From the NCBI GenBank assembly GCA_900175165.2, contig FWWN02000239.1:1-64000 (forward strand): a DNA stretch of 64,000 nucleotides, given 5' to 3'. A model generated the notes under the pieces. That model had not been told where the DNA came from, ran no database searches, and saw only the letters and a list, made by a program, of their open reading frames with translations. Both the position numbers and the translations under genes were made by a program. The DNA comes from Rhizomucor pusillus. Taxonomy: Eukaryota; Mucoromycota; Mucoromycetes; Mucorales; Lichtheimiaceae. Numbering within the stretch: position 1 is the stretch's first letter; every line of letters starts with the position of its first letter. Shown piece by piece: positions 24,643 to 36,462 of this stretch.

Positions 24643-25184
24643 TATAGATTATTGCCAAGCAGCTTCTAAATTCGCATAAAGCCCACCACTGTCCGAAAGT
24701 GACGAAATTCGCATGACAGTTTCCCGACAAAATGGCCGGATGATGTTCATATTCGGGCTAAGCGTTGCTTCTTGCAGTGTCAAGGATCGAGCATTCGACA
24801 ATATATGAGGATCAGCTAAGTAGAGAAGACTGCTAGCTTTGAGTTAGGATTTTAAGGCTGCTTAGCAAACTATTGCTTGTTATCATCATCGTTGTTGGCA
24901 TTGTCAGCATTGATTGGTGCCTAGTGACTAGATGTTGATCATTGGATCTCGAAGGATCGATGCATACATCTGCAATGCGATAATAGATCCCTTGAGCCGC
25001 GCATTCATCCCTTCTCGCGTGCGTTCGCTCTATCCAGTCGAACGTCGATTTGGACTTCTAATGTCTCGAGAAGCGAATATTCGATTGACATATGCACGAT
25101 GGATGATTTAACGGCGCTGTTACTGTAAATCTGAGATACGACTATTTTGTATTCTTTTCTTTTTCAATAATTGTAGTGGAGTTC
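24643..25184. other. Intergenic region
   Basis: 540 bp between the HDDC2 stop and the MFS start. It contains no credible open frame. A pyrimidine-rich stretch and a TTGTAG acceptor-like site directly precede the MFS start, so a 5'UTR intron is possible. Confidence 0.5.
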
Positions 25185-27150
25185 ATGACAAAGGATCCAA
25201 AGGATTCGGTATCTTCGAGATTCAAACCTTCGAGTTCACTGCGAAGCAGGGTATCCAGCATATCAATCTGCATTCAACATTCACAACAAGAGCAACAGCA
25301 AGAAGAAAAAGAACAAGACTCGGAATCAGTACCTCGATCATCGCAGCATGCCCCAGGACATTCTTCATCGCGGCACTCGTCTACATCGACCGTTGCCCAA
25401 CCAAATTATATTCCAACTGAAGATCCTCGCTACAAGGAAGAAGAAGAAGAGGTCAAATCTTTAGAAGATCCCGCTAGAACGCAGCCAATGGCATGGATTG
25501 CACTGTTCTTTCTCGTGGTCTTACGAGCCGCAGTATCCATCTTCCAAAATACTTTTAATCCGATCCCAGCCGTTGTAGCAAATTATCTCGGTGTCAATTT
25601 GACGGCAATCAACTGGTTATTCAACGTCCAAACGGTAGTGTATATCTTGCTGAGCTTCATTTCTGGATGGATATTCGAACGATTAGGGACCAAAAAGTCG
25701 GCAAGTAGATTGTGCTGGATCAGACTGCTGCCAGATTTGTAGACCAACACAGCGTTTCTTTTTTTTCCTTGTCTCGATTTGTAGCTCACCCTCGCAGGAC
25801 TCGTTACGGCGGCAGGATGCTGGATACGCTGGGTAGCTGTGCTACTTCATCCACCCTCATATGCAGTCATGATGATCGGACAAGTCATAGCTTCCATTGG
25901 TTGTCCCTTGACACTCAATATAATGACAAAGGCAAGAGAAACAAACATTCTTTTCTTGCATCTAAATTGATTCAACTATCCGTTGCACAGTTTGCAGCTG
26001 TTTGGTTTCCAGAAAATAAGAGAGCAACAGCTGGCATGTTTGTAGCCTCAAATTATGGAGGTATCATTGCCATGTTTCTGATGCCTGCGGTTGCCACTGG
26101 CGAAGATAATATCCAAGTAACAGCAAGTATCTGCCTTATTGCACACAGATAGTAAGACACGTGTAATGAACAACTTTCTTTGCACGTTGCTAGGTTCTTA
26201 TGGTTGCAGTCATTTGCTCCGGTGCAACGCTGCCTCACTTCTTTTTACCCACCAAACCTTCTCTGCCAGTCTCCCCGCCAGAGTTGGATTACGTTAGGCA
26301 GCATCAATCGAACGGCAGCTTTTTAAAGCATACGTTGCAGCTCATGAAAAACTATCATTTTTGGATCCTCTGTTGCATCCATGGTATCAATGTCGGTATC
26401 AGTATCGCGTGGGGCGGTCTTCTGAACCAGGCTATTACTCCTTACGGATACGACAATTCAGAAGCAGGAGACATCGTGGCGGTCGCTATGGCAGCAGGCG
26501 CCATGGGTGCAGGTATATACAGCAGTCGCTATATAAAATCCAAAGACAAAGCTTACTAAAATATATTCGTTCAACATAGCTGCTGCCGGCCCTATGCTGG
26601 ACATGACAAAGCGGCACAAGATGTTCTTGAAACTTACGGCACCTCTCATGTGCAGCACATACGTGGCATTTATATTTATCAGTAAGCTATTCAAATGCAT
26701 CAAAAATGTAGACGGCATGCTCACAAAATATATCACGAAAAGTCCAAGCAAATTCATTTGCAGCAATCACATATATCAATGCGCTCAATAATTTGTTTTT
26801 GTCTTTTATGGTACCTTTGGTCGTCGAATTGGGCGTGGAAGGTAAACATCGCACAAGTCTCGTTTTTCCAAATGTCGCAATAGATAGTAACCAAATCCGT
26901 TACAGTGTCTTACCCGATTCCCGAGTCAATATCGACATCGATCCTATGGCAGGCTGCCCAACTGGTTGGGTTTGTCATTGTGCTTATTCTCGACAAGTTT
27001 CGCGATCCTGCGGGCGATCCTCCGAATAATATGTTTCGAGGTCTTGTTTTCCAGGCGATCATGGCAGGAATCTGCGCTGTGCTGAGTATCTTGTACAATG
27101 GTCCCATGAAGCGTACAATAGCACTAGGGATCCAACCTCGAATTATATAA
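25185..27150 (+). CDS. Major facilitator superfamily carrier, SLC49 (FLVCR/DIRC2)-like
   Basis: About eight exons give roughly 500 residues. The N-terminal 100 residues are cytosolic and Ser/Gln/Glu-rich. The first membrane segment is AWIALFFLVVLRAAVSIFQN, followed by NTFNPIPAVVANYLGV and INWLFNVQTVVYILLSFISG. The loop after segment 2 (GWIFERLGTKKS) is a variant of the MFS motif A. Later segments include VMMIGQVIASIGCPL, then AAVWFPENKRATAGM (the WFP-xx-R-A motif seen in the SLC49 group), LCCIHGINVGISIAWGG and LVGFVIVLILDKFRD. It ends IQPRII at 27150. SLC49 proteins move small molecules such as haem, choline or pyridoxine; the substrate here is unknown. The start is the first ATG of the exon, with no upstream in-frame alternative found. 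Exon joins between 26520 and 26900 are approximate. Confidence 0.78.
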
Positions 27151-27261
27151 AATGTTATGCGTGCGATTATTTATTCATGTTCGCAGGAAAAAAGGAGATA
27201 AAGAGAAGATTAAGACCGAGAAAGAAAGAAAGAAATATACACATGATAGGTTTCATCTTTT

Positions 27262-29383
27262 TTACGATTCCAAAAAGAAGTAGTTGCCAGATGCCTTTTG
27301 TTCTTGGTCCATTTGGGAGTCAAGCTTGTTGATTCTTGGTCTAAAGTTGGTGGGGTCACGTCGGAAGGTGATCTCGAGCGATGCCAAAAATTTGTTCATG
27401 CCAGTAAGCAGGGATTGTGGTGAGTTGGCGATAGCATGCTTAGATGGTGTACCCTCGTACACTACTACACGGTCAGCAAGGTAGGTGGCCATGATAAAGT
27501 CGTGCTCGACAATGAAGGCAGTACGCTTAAAGTGGACGATGAAGCGTTTGATGACCTTGGCTGCAATGATACGTTGCTCGGAATCGAGGTAGGCGGAGGG
27601 TTCGTCAATAAGGTAGATATCTGCCGGTTGACCGAGAGCAAGGATGATGGCTACACGTTGCAATTCACCACCAGACAAGTGTGTAACTTCCTGGTCAAGA
27701 ATGTTCTCAATGGAGAGAGGCTTAACGACGTCAGTTTGGAATTGAGGGTTAAGGAAAGCAGCCTTGATCTTCTTGAGGAACAACATGCGGACGGTGCCCT
27801 TGAACTTGGGAGAGATCTTTTGGGGCTTGTACGATACGTTGAGTTCGGGTACCTGTTCGTCACCATCGGCCTTCAACAAGCCTGCAAGCAGTCGGATGAA
27901 AGTGGTCTTGCCAGTACCGTTTTGACCCAACATGACAACAATTTCCGAATCAGTGAATTCACCAGCTTCAACCTCGAGTTTGAAGTCGCCTATACGCCAT
28001 GTAAACATTAAAAATCTGCTATCCAATATCAAGCGCATTAGATCTTGAGACTTACCCATGGTCTTAACCATTCTAGGGTAGGCATAATTTCTGTTCTTCT
28101 CAGCACCTCCGTCATCAGTCTGCTCAGCAATTCTGAAGGTCAATGATTCTTCACGGAAACGCAAGTTTTCAGCACGAATGTGACCATCCAAGAAAATGTT
28201 GATACCTAGTAAGACGCAATATTTCAGATATCCGTTGTAACATGACACAAATTACCACATGTGACTTACCATCACGAACAGATGCTGGAAGGGTGACAAC
28301 ACCGTACACGGAGGGCATACCGTACAAAATACAGATATAATCGGAGAGATAATCCAAAACAGACAAATCGTGTTCGACGACAATGATGTAGGTCTCAGGG
28401 GCAATCAATGATCGAATGACACGAGCAGCGTTCAATCTTTGCTTGACATCCAGGTAGGAAGAAGGTTCGTCAAACATGTATACATCCGCTTTTTGTACAG
28501 CGACAACACCGATTGCGAAACGTTGAAGCTCACCACCAGACAACTGACCGACTTCACGCTGCAATATGCCCTTCAGCTCTGTATATTAAAAATTATTAGT
28601 CATCGTGGTATTGAAAGCAAATGCTACAGATCAAAGCTCGATTGATTACCTAATTCGTCGCACATCTCTTCAAAGTTGTCGCGCTCCAGCTTATCTTGCA
28701 AAAGCTGACCGACTTGACCGTTTACGACCTTAGGAATATGATCGACATACTGTGGCTTTATGATGGCCTTCAAATCATCCTCCAAAATCTTTGTAAAGTA
28801 GTTTTGCAACTCTGATCCACGGAAGTATTTCAAAATATCTTGCCAATCAGGAGGGTTGTCGAATTGACCCAAGTTGGGTTTCATCTTGCCGGACAGAATC
28901 TTCAATGCGGTCGATTTACCGATACCGTTGGTGCCGACTAGACCAAGGACCTGGCCAGGGCGGGGCACAGGCAGACGGTGCAATTTGAAAGAGTTTGCCG
29001 AGTAACGGTGAGTGACTTCGGTCTCGAGATTGGTGGGCAAGTTGATAATATTGATGGCACCGAAAGGACACTTCTTTGGGCAAATACCGCAACCGATACA
29101 AAGCACTTCAGAAATGAAGGCAATTTTGGAGGATGGTTCGACCTCAATGCAGAGTTTGCCTAAGAAACAGTGAGTTTGCTAATCTAAACAAATTTGCTCG
29201 AATTCTTTGATCTGCTTCGTACCCATGCGGTTTACAGGGCAGGACTTTTTACTGTGAAAATATAAATGAGCCCACATGTCCAGAGTCAATCTCCATACAA
29301 TGCATTTACCATTCTTGTCGACATTTCTTGGGTTTGCATTTATCAGCATTAATAATGGCAATACGTGTGAGTTTGTCACTCAT
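27262..29383 (-). CDS. RLI1: Ribosome recycling ATPase RLI1 (ABCE1)
   Basis: Six exons give about 600 residues starting [11 protein letters not shown]. The N-terminal iron-sulphur domain has the first cysteine set spread over two splice sites ([10 protein letters not shown], then [11 protein letters not shown]) and the second as [15 protein letters not shown]. The first nucleotide-binding domain has Walker [10 protein letters not shown], signature [11 protein letters not shown] and Walker [13 protein letters not shown]. The second has [20 protein letters not shown] and [12 protein letters not shown]. It ends SGNYFFLES. The protein splits ribosomal subunits after termination and in quality control, and also acts in initiation and ribosome export. 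All catalytic motifs are intact. The exon 1 join (GAA TG|T AAA) regenerates the conserved Cys. It is one of two ribosome-splitting factors in the window; the other is SLH1. Confidence 0.97.
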
Positions 29384-29406
29384 TGTCGACGTGTCCTGAA
29401 AGCTGA

Positions 29407-29613
29407 ATGAAGAGCTCACTCCAATTGAAAATGCAAAAAATTCGTGACTACGAAATCGGTAAGCGGAGTCCTAGTGTGCTTGCACCGCGTTTCACAGGGC
29501 GTCCATCTGCTGGAAGTGGATGGTTGTTGTGGAGCATCCTTGTCAAGATCATTTTACCGCTTCTTCTAGACGTTTCTTGCAGGAGACGTCATCCGAAGCA
29601 ACGATTACAATGA
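29407..29613 (+). CDS. Possible 68-residue membrane peptide
   Basis: An ATG-initiated frame only 23 bp from the divergent RLI1 start. It encodes a basic N-terminus ([19 protein letters not shown]), then one hydrophobic segment ([19 protein letters not shown]) and a basic tail ([11 protein letters not shown]). A 39 bp segment inside the frame (donor GTAAGC, acceptor CACAG) could be an intron without breaking the frame, so the mature product may be 13 residues shorter. It resembles small single-pass ER proteins in layout only; no family is recognised. It could equally be chance coding within a shared leader. Confidence 0.3.
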   Translation: MKSSLQLKMQKIRDYEIGKRSPSVLAPRFTGRPSAGSGWLLWSILVKIILPLLLDVSCRRRHPKQRLQ

Positions 29614-29689
29614 TTCTTATGCATAGTCCAACTCCTTTTTCTTTTGATCAGCTCGCCTATACCTCCGCTCTTCTTTTGTCTTTTCACTT

Positions 29690-30420
29690 CATTCTACCCG
29701 AATAGAGAATAGGAGGGCTACTGCGATACCTACAAGCAGCCACTGAAAAGGAAACATGAGTTCGACTTCATAGATAGTTTCTCGGCTTTGCGCTGCCGAA
29801 ATTATTCGTTCCTGCATAAAAACGGTCGACAACGTGGTCAATAGGCCGGATTTCATTGAGACCGGTTCTCTCTTGCCTAGTCTCATGCTTTGCGCACTTG
29901 AATGCCCACAGGCAGCTGTAGGCTGTCTGTCATATTCAAGAGGTAACAAATTTCAGTGAAGGATATCAGCTGCGTCTGTATATCTTCATCTTGTATATAT
30001 CAGCTTTCATCTTCCTGGTTTGTAAAGACGGGAACTGGATCATCCAAGGGAATTTTTGCATTTTCTTATTGGAGTAAATGGAAAAGAAGCAAAAAATGCT
30101 GTTCTCGATGCAAAAACGGTCTTTTGATGGATATCTTGATAATCCTGGCGCGGGGTTGATAAAAATCGACCAGGTTGGAGCGAGTTCCCGCAGTGCAATG
30201 GAACATCTTCAACCTGCAGTCTGATATATAAACCACCGTAGTCTTCTCTTTCTGAAGAAGCTTTCAGATAATACATTGCTACATATTTTCTGCTCACGAC
30301 GCCAAGTAGCGGATACAATGTTTTGGGCAAGCTCTGGGAAGATCCAAAGTATTCCCGAAAAAGGATAGAGCTGGATGTTAGCCTACGCGCCCACTTATCT
30401 GATCTTACTTCAAGCAATTA
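29690..30420 (-). CDS. Unresolved minus-strand candidate with C-terminal membrane anchor
   Basis: Three coding-looking segments lie in order on the minus strand, but I could not join them with good splice sites. They are a basic-hydrophobic block at about 30180-30410 (KWARRLTSSSILFREYFG), an acidic block at about 29960-30050 (IPLDDPVPVFTNQEDES, an in-frame TGA, then IQDEDIQTQLISFTE), and a terminal block ending at about 29700 with one membrane segment and almost nothing after it (FQWLLVGIAVALLFSIRVE). This layout, acidic and helical stretches then a C-terminal anchor, is that of tail-anchored SNARE-like proteins. The in-frame TGA and missing donors mean either uncaught introns or a decayed copy. 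Confidence 0.25.
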
Positions 30421-30850
30421 AATCGCCTCGCATGAAGTTTAGCGAAGATGACGTTGAGAGAAAACTACAACCCCGTCCTTTTTCTTCTCCTCCTTCTTTC
30501 TTTTATCGATTCAACGCGCGTATTAGCGAATACTACGTACGTAACCTACTTTGCACGATCCACATTTCTTCCAATAACCATTTCTCTAATAAATCACAGC
30601 TCAAACTTTTAGAGCTAAGCGCCACTCAACTCGCACTGTATATATGTTCCCAGAAAAAGTGGCGAAGAATAAAGCATTAAACTACGTGGGCGACGGTTTT
30701 TCGTTTCAAACTATGCAGACTGGTGATGTTGTATGTATCTCTTTAATCATCAACAATAATAAATAACTATGGAAAGAATGATCCATGGGATTTAATTAAA
30801 ATGATTGCTACGATGGAGAAAACGGGGGTATATGAGAAATGAGATTATGA

Positions 30851-31706
30851 ATTTACAAACTGGAGTCGAGGTAACGGATTGTTTGTTCCATTTGCTGCAC
30901 ATCAATGCTGTTGGCGATTCTTGCCGCCTCTTCAAACTGAGAGATGTCTGCTGAAATATCCTCCATTGTCTGTTCAAGTTCTTTGTCTTTCTCCATAATC
31001 TCATTCATCAATTTGCTGTTTTCTTCTTTTACCTACCAAATAATGTAATTCATTAACATTCAACAAGAAGAATGTGATATATAGTTTTATTTCAACTTAC
31101 ATCTGCCTCTGTTTTCCGTAACCTTTCCAGGAGCTTCAGCTTCTCTTTTACGCGTATTGAGCGTATTACTTGTTCCGGAGTAGGAACAGTCCTACAAAAT
31201 CGCGGTAAGATAATGCTCGCATGTATTGCACTGCAGTGTGAACCTTTGTCTAGCTCTCTGAGGATCTGATCTGGCAAGTTCAATATTGTGATCTAAGGTT
31301 TTGAACGATTCAGCTACATTGTACTCTGCTTTGACACGTTCGTAGTGTTTCTGTTCCAAGCGTCAGATATTTTATATCGATAAAACTAGCTCTCAAGAAT
31401 CGAATCTACATACTTTCATTTGTTCCTGGAGATAGTCTCGTATCTGTATGTGTGCGCATTTGAAATCTTCGTGATGTTCATCGCAGATTTCTCCCAAAGT
31501 CTCTTTAAAAGCATTGTAACTAGGTAGAGGAATTCAGGTCACTGTGATCTTGCATATATTACTTACGGATTGCACGTCCAAACGAAAGCAAATGCTTACT
31601 TTAATTGATGCAGCAGGTGCTTTGTGAACTTTTCATGGAGGGTATCGAGTTTATGTGCTCTTCGTGTTTCCTTCTCTACGCTGCTGGGGTCGGTGCTGCT
31701 TTGCAT
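30851..31706 (-). CDS. NNF1: Kinetochore MIS12/MIND complex subunit NNF1 (PMF1-like)
   Basis: About five exons give roughly 200 helical residues. From the ATG at 31706 the chain reads MQSSTDPSSVEKETRRAHKL, then HEKFTKHLLHQLK, then YNAFKETLGEICDEHHEDF. The last two carry the NNF1 pattern of two helices around a Phe that docks in the complex. The middle exon (SFKTLDHNIELARSDPQRAR) and the next (VPTPEQVIRSIRVKEKLKLL) match the NNF1 hinge, where a Pro-rich linker precedes the coiled coil. The last exon is coiled coil (KEENSKLMNEIMEKDKELEQ) ending DVQQMEQTIRYLDSSL. The protein links centromeric CENP-C to the NDC80 complex. It shares a 75 bp promoter with prefoldin subunit 3. Identification rests on architecture and motif order, so paralogous coiled-coil proteins remain possible. 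Confidence 0.7.
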
Positions 31707-31781
31707 TGTTGGGATGGAAAAAAAAAGGGCAGGATCCTCAATTTTGGTGTCCCGAACACGTCGCTTCGCGCTTTTCACTCA
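31707..31781. promoter_or_regulatory. 75 bp bidirectional promoter between NNF1 and prefoldin subunit 3
   Basis: The two divergent ATG codons are 75 bp apart. The interval has a T-run and no clear TATA box. Both leaders must be very short or must overlap. Confidence 0.55.
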
Positions 31782-32581
31782 ATGTCTGCTGCCACTGCAC
31801 CGAAACTGGAAAGTAACCCTCGAGGCATCCCGCGATCGCCCTTCGTGGTACGATATCCTTTGCTTGCCAAGGAATAGCTATAGCGCAGTCTGCTCATCAG
31901 TACCTAGGAACGTGTCGAAGACTATGTATCCGAAGCCGAACCGGTAGAAGTCGTACTTCGCAAATTCCAAGAAGCGATCAGGTCAGTTTCATCTCGCACA
32001 GCCGTAACGATCCATGGCCTCGCTTTTCTGATTCGAGAAACAGCAAATACAAGTTTATGGAGATCAACTTGCTGCAACGACGCAAAGTATTGGAAGACAA
32101 GATACCAGAGATTGAAAAGACGCTAGTCATGGTTGACTTCTTAGCAGAAAAGCAAGAGACAAACGAGCCTGTATATACCGATTACGAATTGAACGACACA
32201 TTGTATGCAAAAGCAAAAATTGAACCTTCAGGCACAGTGTACTTGTGGTTAGGCGTACGTGGCAGGATTATTTGCATATAATTCCATACACCACGTTGTA
32301 ACTTGGACATATTTGTTAGGCAAATGTCATGCTGGAGTACACGTTCGAGGAAGCAAAGGATCTTTTGTCATCAAAGTTAAACACGGCAAAGACGTCACTG
32401 AAGAATACAATTGAGGATTTAGAGTTTTTGAGGGATCAAATCACTACCATGGAAGTCAGTAAGTGCTGAGCGGTAACACTCAACAATCAGATCCGTCATC
32501 TAAGGAAACACTCTAGATACCGCACGAGTCTACAACTGGGACGTCAAGCAACGAAGACTTGCTAGAGAACAAAAGGCATAA
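31782..32581 (+). CDS. PAC10: Prefoldin subunit 3 (VBP1/PAC10)
   Basis: Five exons give about 190 residues: MSAATAPKLESNPRGIPRSP, then FVERVEDYVSEAEPVEVVLR, KFQEAISKYKFMEINLLQRR, KVLEDKIPEIEKTLVMVDFL, and a C-terminal coiled-coil arm ending VYNWDVKQRRLAREQKA. The alpha-type prefoldin layout is clear: two helical arms around a beta hairpin (YELNDTLYAKAKIEPSGTVY followed by LWLGANVMLEYTFEEAKDLL). The motif RGIPRSPFV at the N-terminus is specific to subunit 3. Prefoldin delivers nascent actin and tubulin to the CCT chaperonin in the cytosol. All introns are GT-AG. Confidence 0.93.
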
Positions 32582-32888
32582 TAAAGAAGGACTGTCAATA
32601 TGAATCCAAAAATAGAGGCAATAGTGCAAAGTGTATTGACATCCCCGCTGATGAGGGGATCGGATATTCGCTGTTGGTCCCCACTTGAAACATATCGAAA
32701 AACTGCTGTGCCTGAGCCCATGTTATCCTGCGAGGTCGGGAGCTTCTTGAAGCGGCGAAAGTACAAAGTGTGTAACTTTTTTTCCTTCTTGCTTTGTCTG
32801 TGTGCCGGTTTGACCCACCCTCCCCCTATTGCACGGCGCCGCTGGAGAGAGACAAGTGAAGTAGAGAGAGAGAGGGCGCAAACGTAGC

Positions 32889-33820
32889 ATGGACGTTTAT
32901 GCACTCACAAGGAAAAAACGGCCAACACATCTCACACTCGGCAAACCCACTCGGTCATTCAGTTTGGATGCTTCGCCGTCGCCGACCATTTCGGCAGAAC
33001 ACAGCAATACTGCTAAGCGACAGTCCCTCAACACTGCAAGCACTTCATTCGAGGCAGTAACAGGCCCTCCTACCCGAGATCACTGGAAGGTTGGAGAGAG
33101 AGAGAAAGAGGATTGCCATGGAAACGTGTGCCCTGGTTGTTTCTGACCGAGAATATAAATATTACATAGCCTGATGCAGATGCTAGTCGATGCGGACACT
33201 TTGGATGCCAAACGACTTTTGGATTTTTTGAGAGACGACATCACTGTCGTCGATGTGGCGACATCTTTTGCTCAGCGCATTGTTCTAATTACCTTCGGCT
33301 CGATCAATCGTCGCAGTTTCATCCTCAGGGAACCTTATCTCGAGGATGTGATTCGTGCGCTGCAAAGTATAGGCGATGGCAGGAAGATTTGAAGCAGGCA
33401 GGCAAGAGGCAGGATACCCGAGAGGAGCGGCAGCAGGAGGAGGCAAAGCAAGACGTAAAAGGATCAGAAAGTATGAGTTACTTACGGCGACGTGCTGGCA
33501 TCATGACGCCACAGCCTCAGGCCATGGAAGGTGTCACAGAGCTGGGTAGAGATGGTAAACATGGACAACCCCCATCGAGATCTCTTGGTTGCAGACGATC
33601 CTGATTTTTTTTTTTTTTTGCTGCAGATATCGTCCAACCAGATACTTCACAGCGCAAAGGAATAGCTATCAAGACTAGACCAGAAGGTAAAGGATATATA
33701 ATGTGAAAGTCTACGGCGTGTCAGTCAATTTTTAACTCTCTCTTTTTTTTTTTTTTTCTACCAGTCGAGTTTAATCCAATCCCGTCTGTTCCGGCCGACT
33801 GGCAATGGTCCACGTTTTAA
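32889..33820 (+). CDS. FYVE zinc-finger protein, fungal type
   Basis: Exon 1 ([18 protein letters not shown]...) is a basic, Ser-rich lead. Exon 2 carries the FYVE finger: Cys-GHFG-Cys, then [20 protein letters not shown] with the R(R/K)HHCRxCG phosphoinositide-binding core, and a final [13 protein letters not shown]. Eight zinc ligands can be counted. A Gln/Glu/Arg-rich coiled segment follows ([18 protein letters not shown]). The last exons end in [15 protein letters not shown], a terminal signature I associate with a conserved fungal FYVE family of unknown function. FYVE domains bind PI3P on endosomes and vacuoles, so an endosomal role is expected. About five exons; the introns at 33600 and 33740 have unusually long T-runs before the acceptor. 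Confidence 0.85.
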
Positions 33821-33992
33821 AATCAAGCTTTCCCAGTGATCTCCGCAATTAGCAAATGTTAATTGGGAGGCCTTATTCTCATATTCCGCTCGTATCATCC
33901 CACTTCATCTTGTTTTTCCTTTTTACTTTGTTATTCTTGTTCTTGCTGCTCTTCTCTTCTTATCTTGAATATAATATCGTTTACATGGAACC

Positions 33993-35695
33993 ATGACCAA
34001 TACTCCAGACAGAGTATCTGCGCCCAGCATCCCTTCCACCTGTCACTTGAACGTCAACGGGAACCTCTTTTTCAAGCGTTTGTCGATTAATGATCTACTT
34101 TTGCAAGCCTCGACGCGTCCACCCTTGCGAGCGAGATGTGCAACAACTGATCAATTGGCATCTTCATCGCAATACTCTGAACCTACACAACATCATCAGC
34201 CACAACGCTCTCGCTCCCTGTCTGATGTTTTTATCAGATGGAAACGTCCCTTGAAACTTCCCAAACGTAAAAGTTTTTCGTCCAATCAATCCGACTACAA
34301 AATACTTGAAACTCTTGGTAAACACCTTTTCGAGGGCAATTGCTCGACCGGTACATTTACGTGAACAAACAAAACAGGTTCTGGAGGCACCGCTGCCGTG
34401 TACTCGGCAAAGCATCTCCCTAGCGATACGCTGATAGCCATCAAGAAGGTCGATCTCGAACAGCTCGATATGAATAAAGGCGATGAATGGAGTCGGCGCC
34501 TCGATTTGCTGCGACGTGAAATACAAATTACGAAGCTGTGCCACCATCCACATCTTTTGCCGACATATCAAAGTTTTGTTGCATCGACTGATTTGTATAT
34601 CATCATGCCTCTCATGTCCGCAGGTTAGCAATGCATTTACGCAGTAAATACTCAACTTGACATTGCTAATTTCTAGGCTCATGCCGGGACCTTTTGACAC
34701 GATTCTTTCCAAATGGGCTGGACCTGCCTATTATCGCATGGTAACATCAATGCATTGTTGTCTCAGAACAATTAATAACGAGTCGAAAAATCAGCATCCT
34801 GAAACAGGTAGCAGCTGGTCTCTGTTATCTCCATGAGAATAATCTAGTGCATCGAGACATCAAGGCTGCCAATTTGATGCTCGACTGGGACTCGGGTGTA
34901 GTGAAGCTAGGCGATTTCGGTGTTAGCAATTATCTACTGGCCAGTCAAAGTAATAATAACAACAATATCGGCTCTTATCAGCAATTTCTCGAGGTTCCCA
35001 CGACAACAACTACCCCAGCAGCAGAGAGGAGAAGCGGTTCATGCCGATCATTTGTTGGCACACCTTGCTGGATGGCTCCGGAAATCCTGCAGCGCCAAGC
35101 GTATGACAGTAAAGTAGATATCTGGGCACTTGGTATTACCACCATCGAACTGACCACTGGCTGGCCTCCATTCTGCGAGTTTGAACCGCTTTCGGTGAGT
35201 TAAAGCTTTCCCTCTATTTACTTTTGCACAGTCTTTTCTTAATATATATTTCCAGATGTTTTCACACATTGTGCATGGGCCGGTACCCACGCTTGATGAG
35301 CAGAAATGTCACGACGGGGCGTGCCGAGATTTCGTTTCAGGGTGTCTGCGGAAGCGCCCACAGGAACGCATGTCGGCTCACCAAGTCGCATGTCACGGGT
35401 TCATCGCTGATGCAGCTGGGCCGACGCTGCTTGCTAAATGTCTCCAACAGTTTAGCGAAATCGACTTGCGGACAGCAGCGCAGCACGCTGAATCCAATGG
35501 TGGCTTAACACCTGTAAATAGTATCCAGATTCCTTCAAGTAAGCATTGTTTATCTGAAACTTAGTATAGTTGGTTCTGACTGTATTATTTGTGCTCAATT
35601 TTATAGACGAGTTTTGGGATTTTGCTCCTTGGATGAACACTCGCCACAAAGTCAAAATGGCTGTGAAACATACCACAAATGCAATGGCGATCTGA
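33993..35695 (+). CDS. STE20-group protein kinase, FRAY/OSR1-like
   Basis: About seven exons give roughly 480 residues. After a 100-residue basic Ser-rich lead (RSRSLSDVFIRWKRPLKLP), the kinase domain starts YKILETLGSGGTAAVYSAKH. Other landmarks are the catalytic Lys in LIAIKKVDLEQLD, the C-helix Glu in RREIQITKLCHHPHLLPTY, the loop HRDIKAANLMLDWDSG, DFGVSNYLL, and the activation segment SFVGTPCWMAPEILQ with KVDIWALGITTIELTTGWPP. All catalytic residues are present, so it should be active. GTPCWMAPE and the C-lobe sequence are closest to the OSR1/SPAK/FRAY subgroup. An insertion of about 30 residues rich in Asn, Gln, Thr and Pro sits between DFG and the activation loop. The C-terminal docking (CCT) domain of animal OSR1/SPAK is not visible; the tail is short and ends KHTTNAMAI. 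Confidence 0.85.
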
Positions 35696-36462
35696 CACAA
35701 TTGTACAACGTTTCACCAATCAATTTGCGTACCTTGCTGGGAGGGAAAACGGAATCTGCAGATCAACGAGGCTGGCCCTTTATGCCATGTAGAATATATG
35801 CACTGTAGTGCACAGTTATTTATATGTATCTTTCTCTCCCTTTGTTCTCTTTATATACTGTCTGAGCTTCATATGTATGCCAAATTATGATATGGAAATA
35901 AACATGATGATCAAATTCTTGTAAATTCTTTGCAAGAGTAAGGACTTTTTGAAGGAAATGTTTAAATATTGAATGCCAGGCCGGGTGAATGCATTCAATC
36001 ATATCTCATATACTTGACATACTGAATACATGTAGATCTCTTTGAAATGAGTCAACTCGATTCGATCATTCTATATGCCGTGATACGATATAGAACAAGA
36101 TGAATTGAACAGCGAAGGATTGAGCGGTTACGATATATTGGACGACAACTTCAAGCAATCGCAGAGACGACCTTGCATCTGATCAAATGTATACAATTGT
36201 TCCTACACTCCCATCATGTGGATTTTTAGGTGAAACCTACGGTAACTTCTGATCTCATGCTGTTTGTAAGCTAGCTAGCAGTTCTACTGAATTGTTGGAT
36301 GAAGATTACATGACCATAATTACTGTTTGCAACACAGCAAGAGCGACGGTGATACACCAATGCCAAGCACCACATTTTTTCTCAAAAGCCACGGCCCAGC
36401 GGGCGGAACAGCAAACCTTTGCATGGCCTTGTTTCATCAACCAATGGTGCAGCGACACAGCA
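35696..36462. other. Intergenic region
   Basis: 770 bp between the kinase stop and the CorA start. An open frame runs from 36292 into the CorA gene, and an upstream ATG at 36310 is in frame, so the transporter could be about 50 residues longer. Otherwise I see nothing. Confidence 0.5.

Noticed and set aside
27436..28011. 191-codon plus-strand open frame
   Set aside because: Antisense to the second nucleotide-binding domain of RLI1; a shadow of codon bias.
29998..30003. In-frame TGA as a selenocysteine codon
   Set aside because: There is no sign of a selenocysteine element, no conserved flanking motif and no confirmed gene. Missed introns or decay are simpler.
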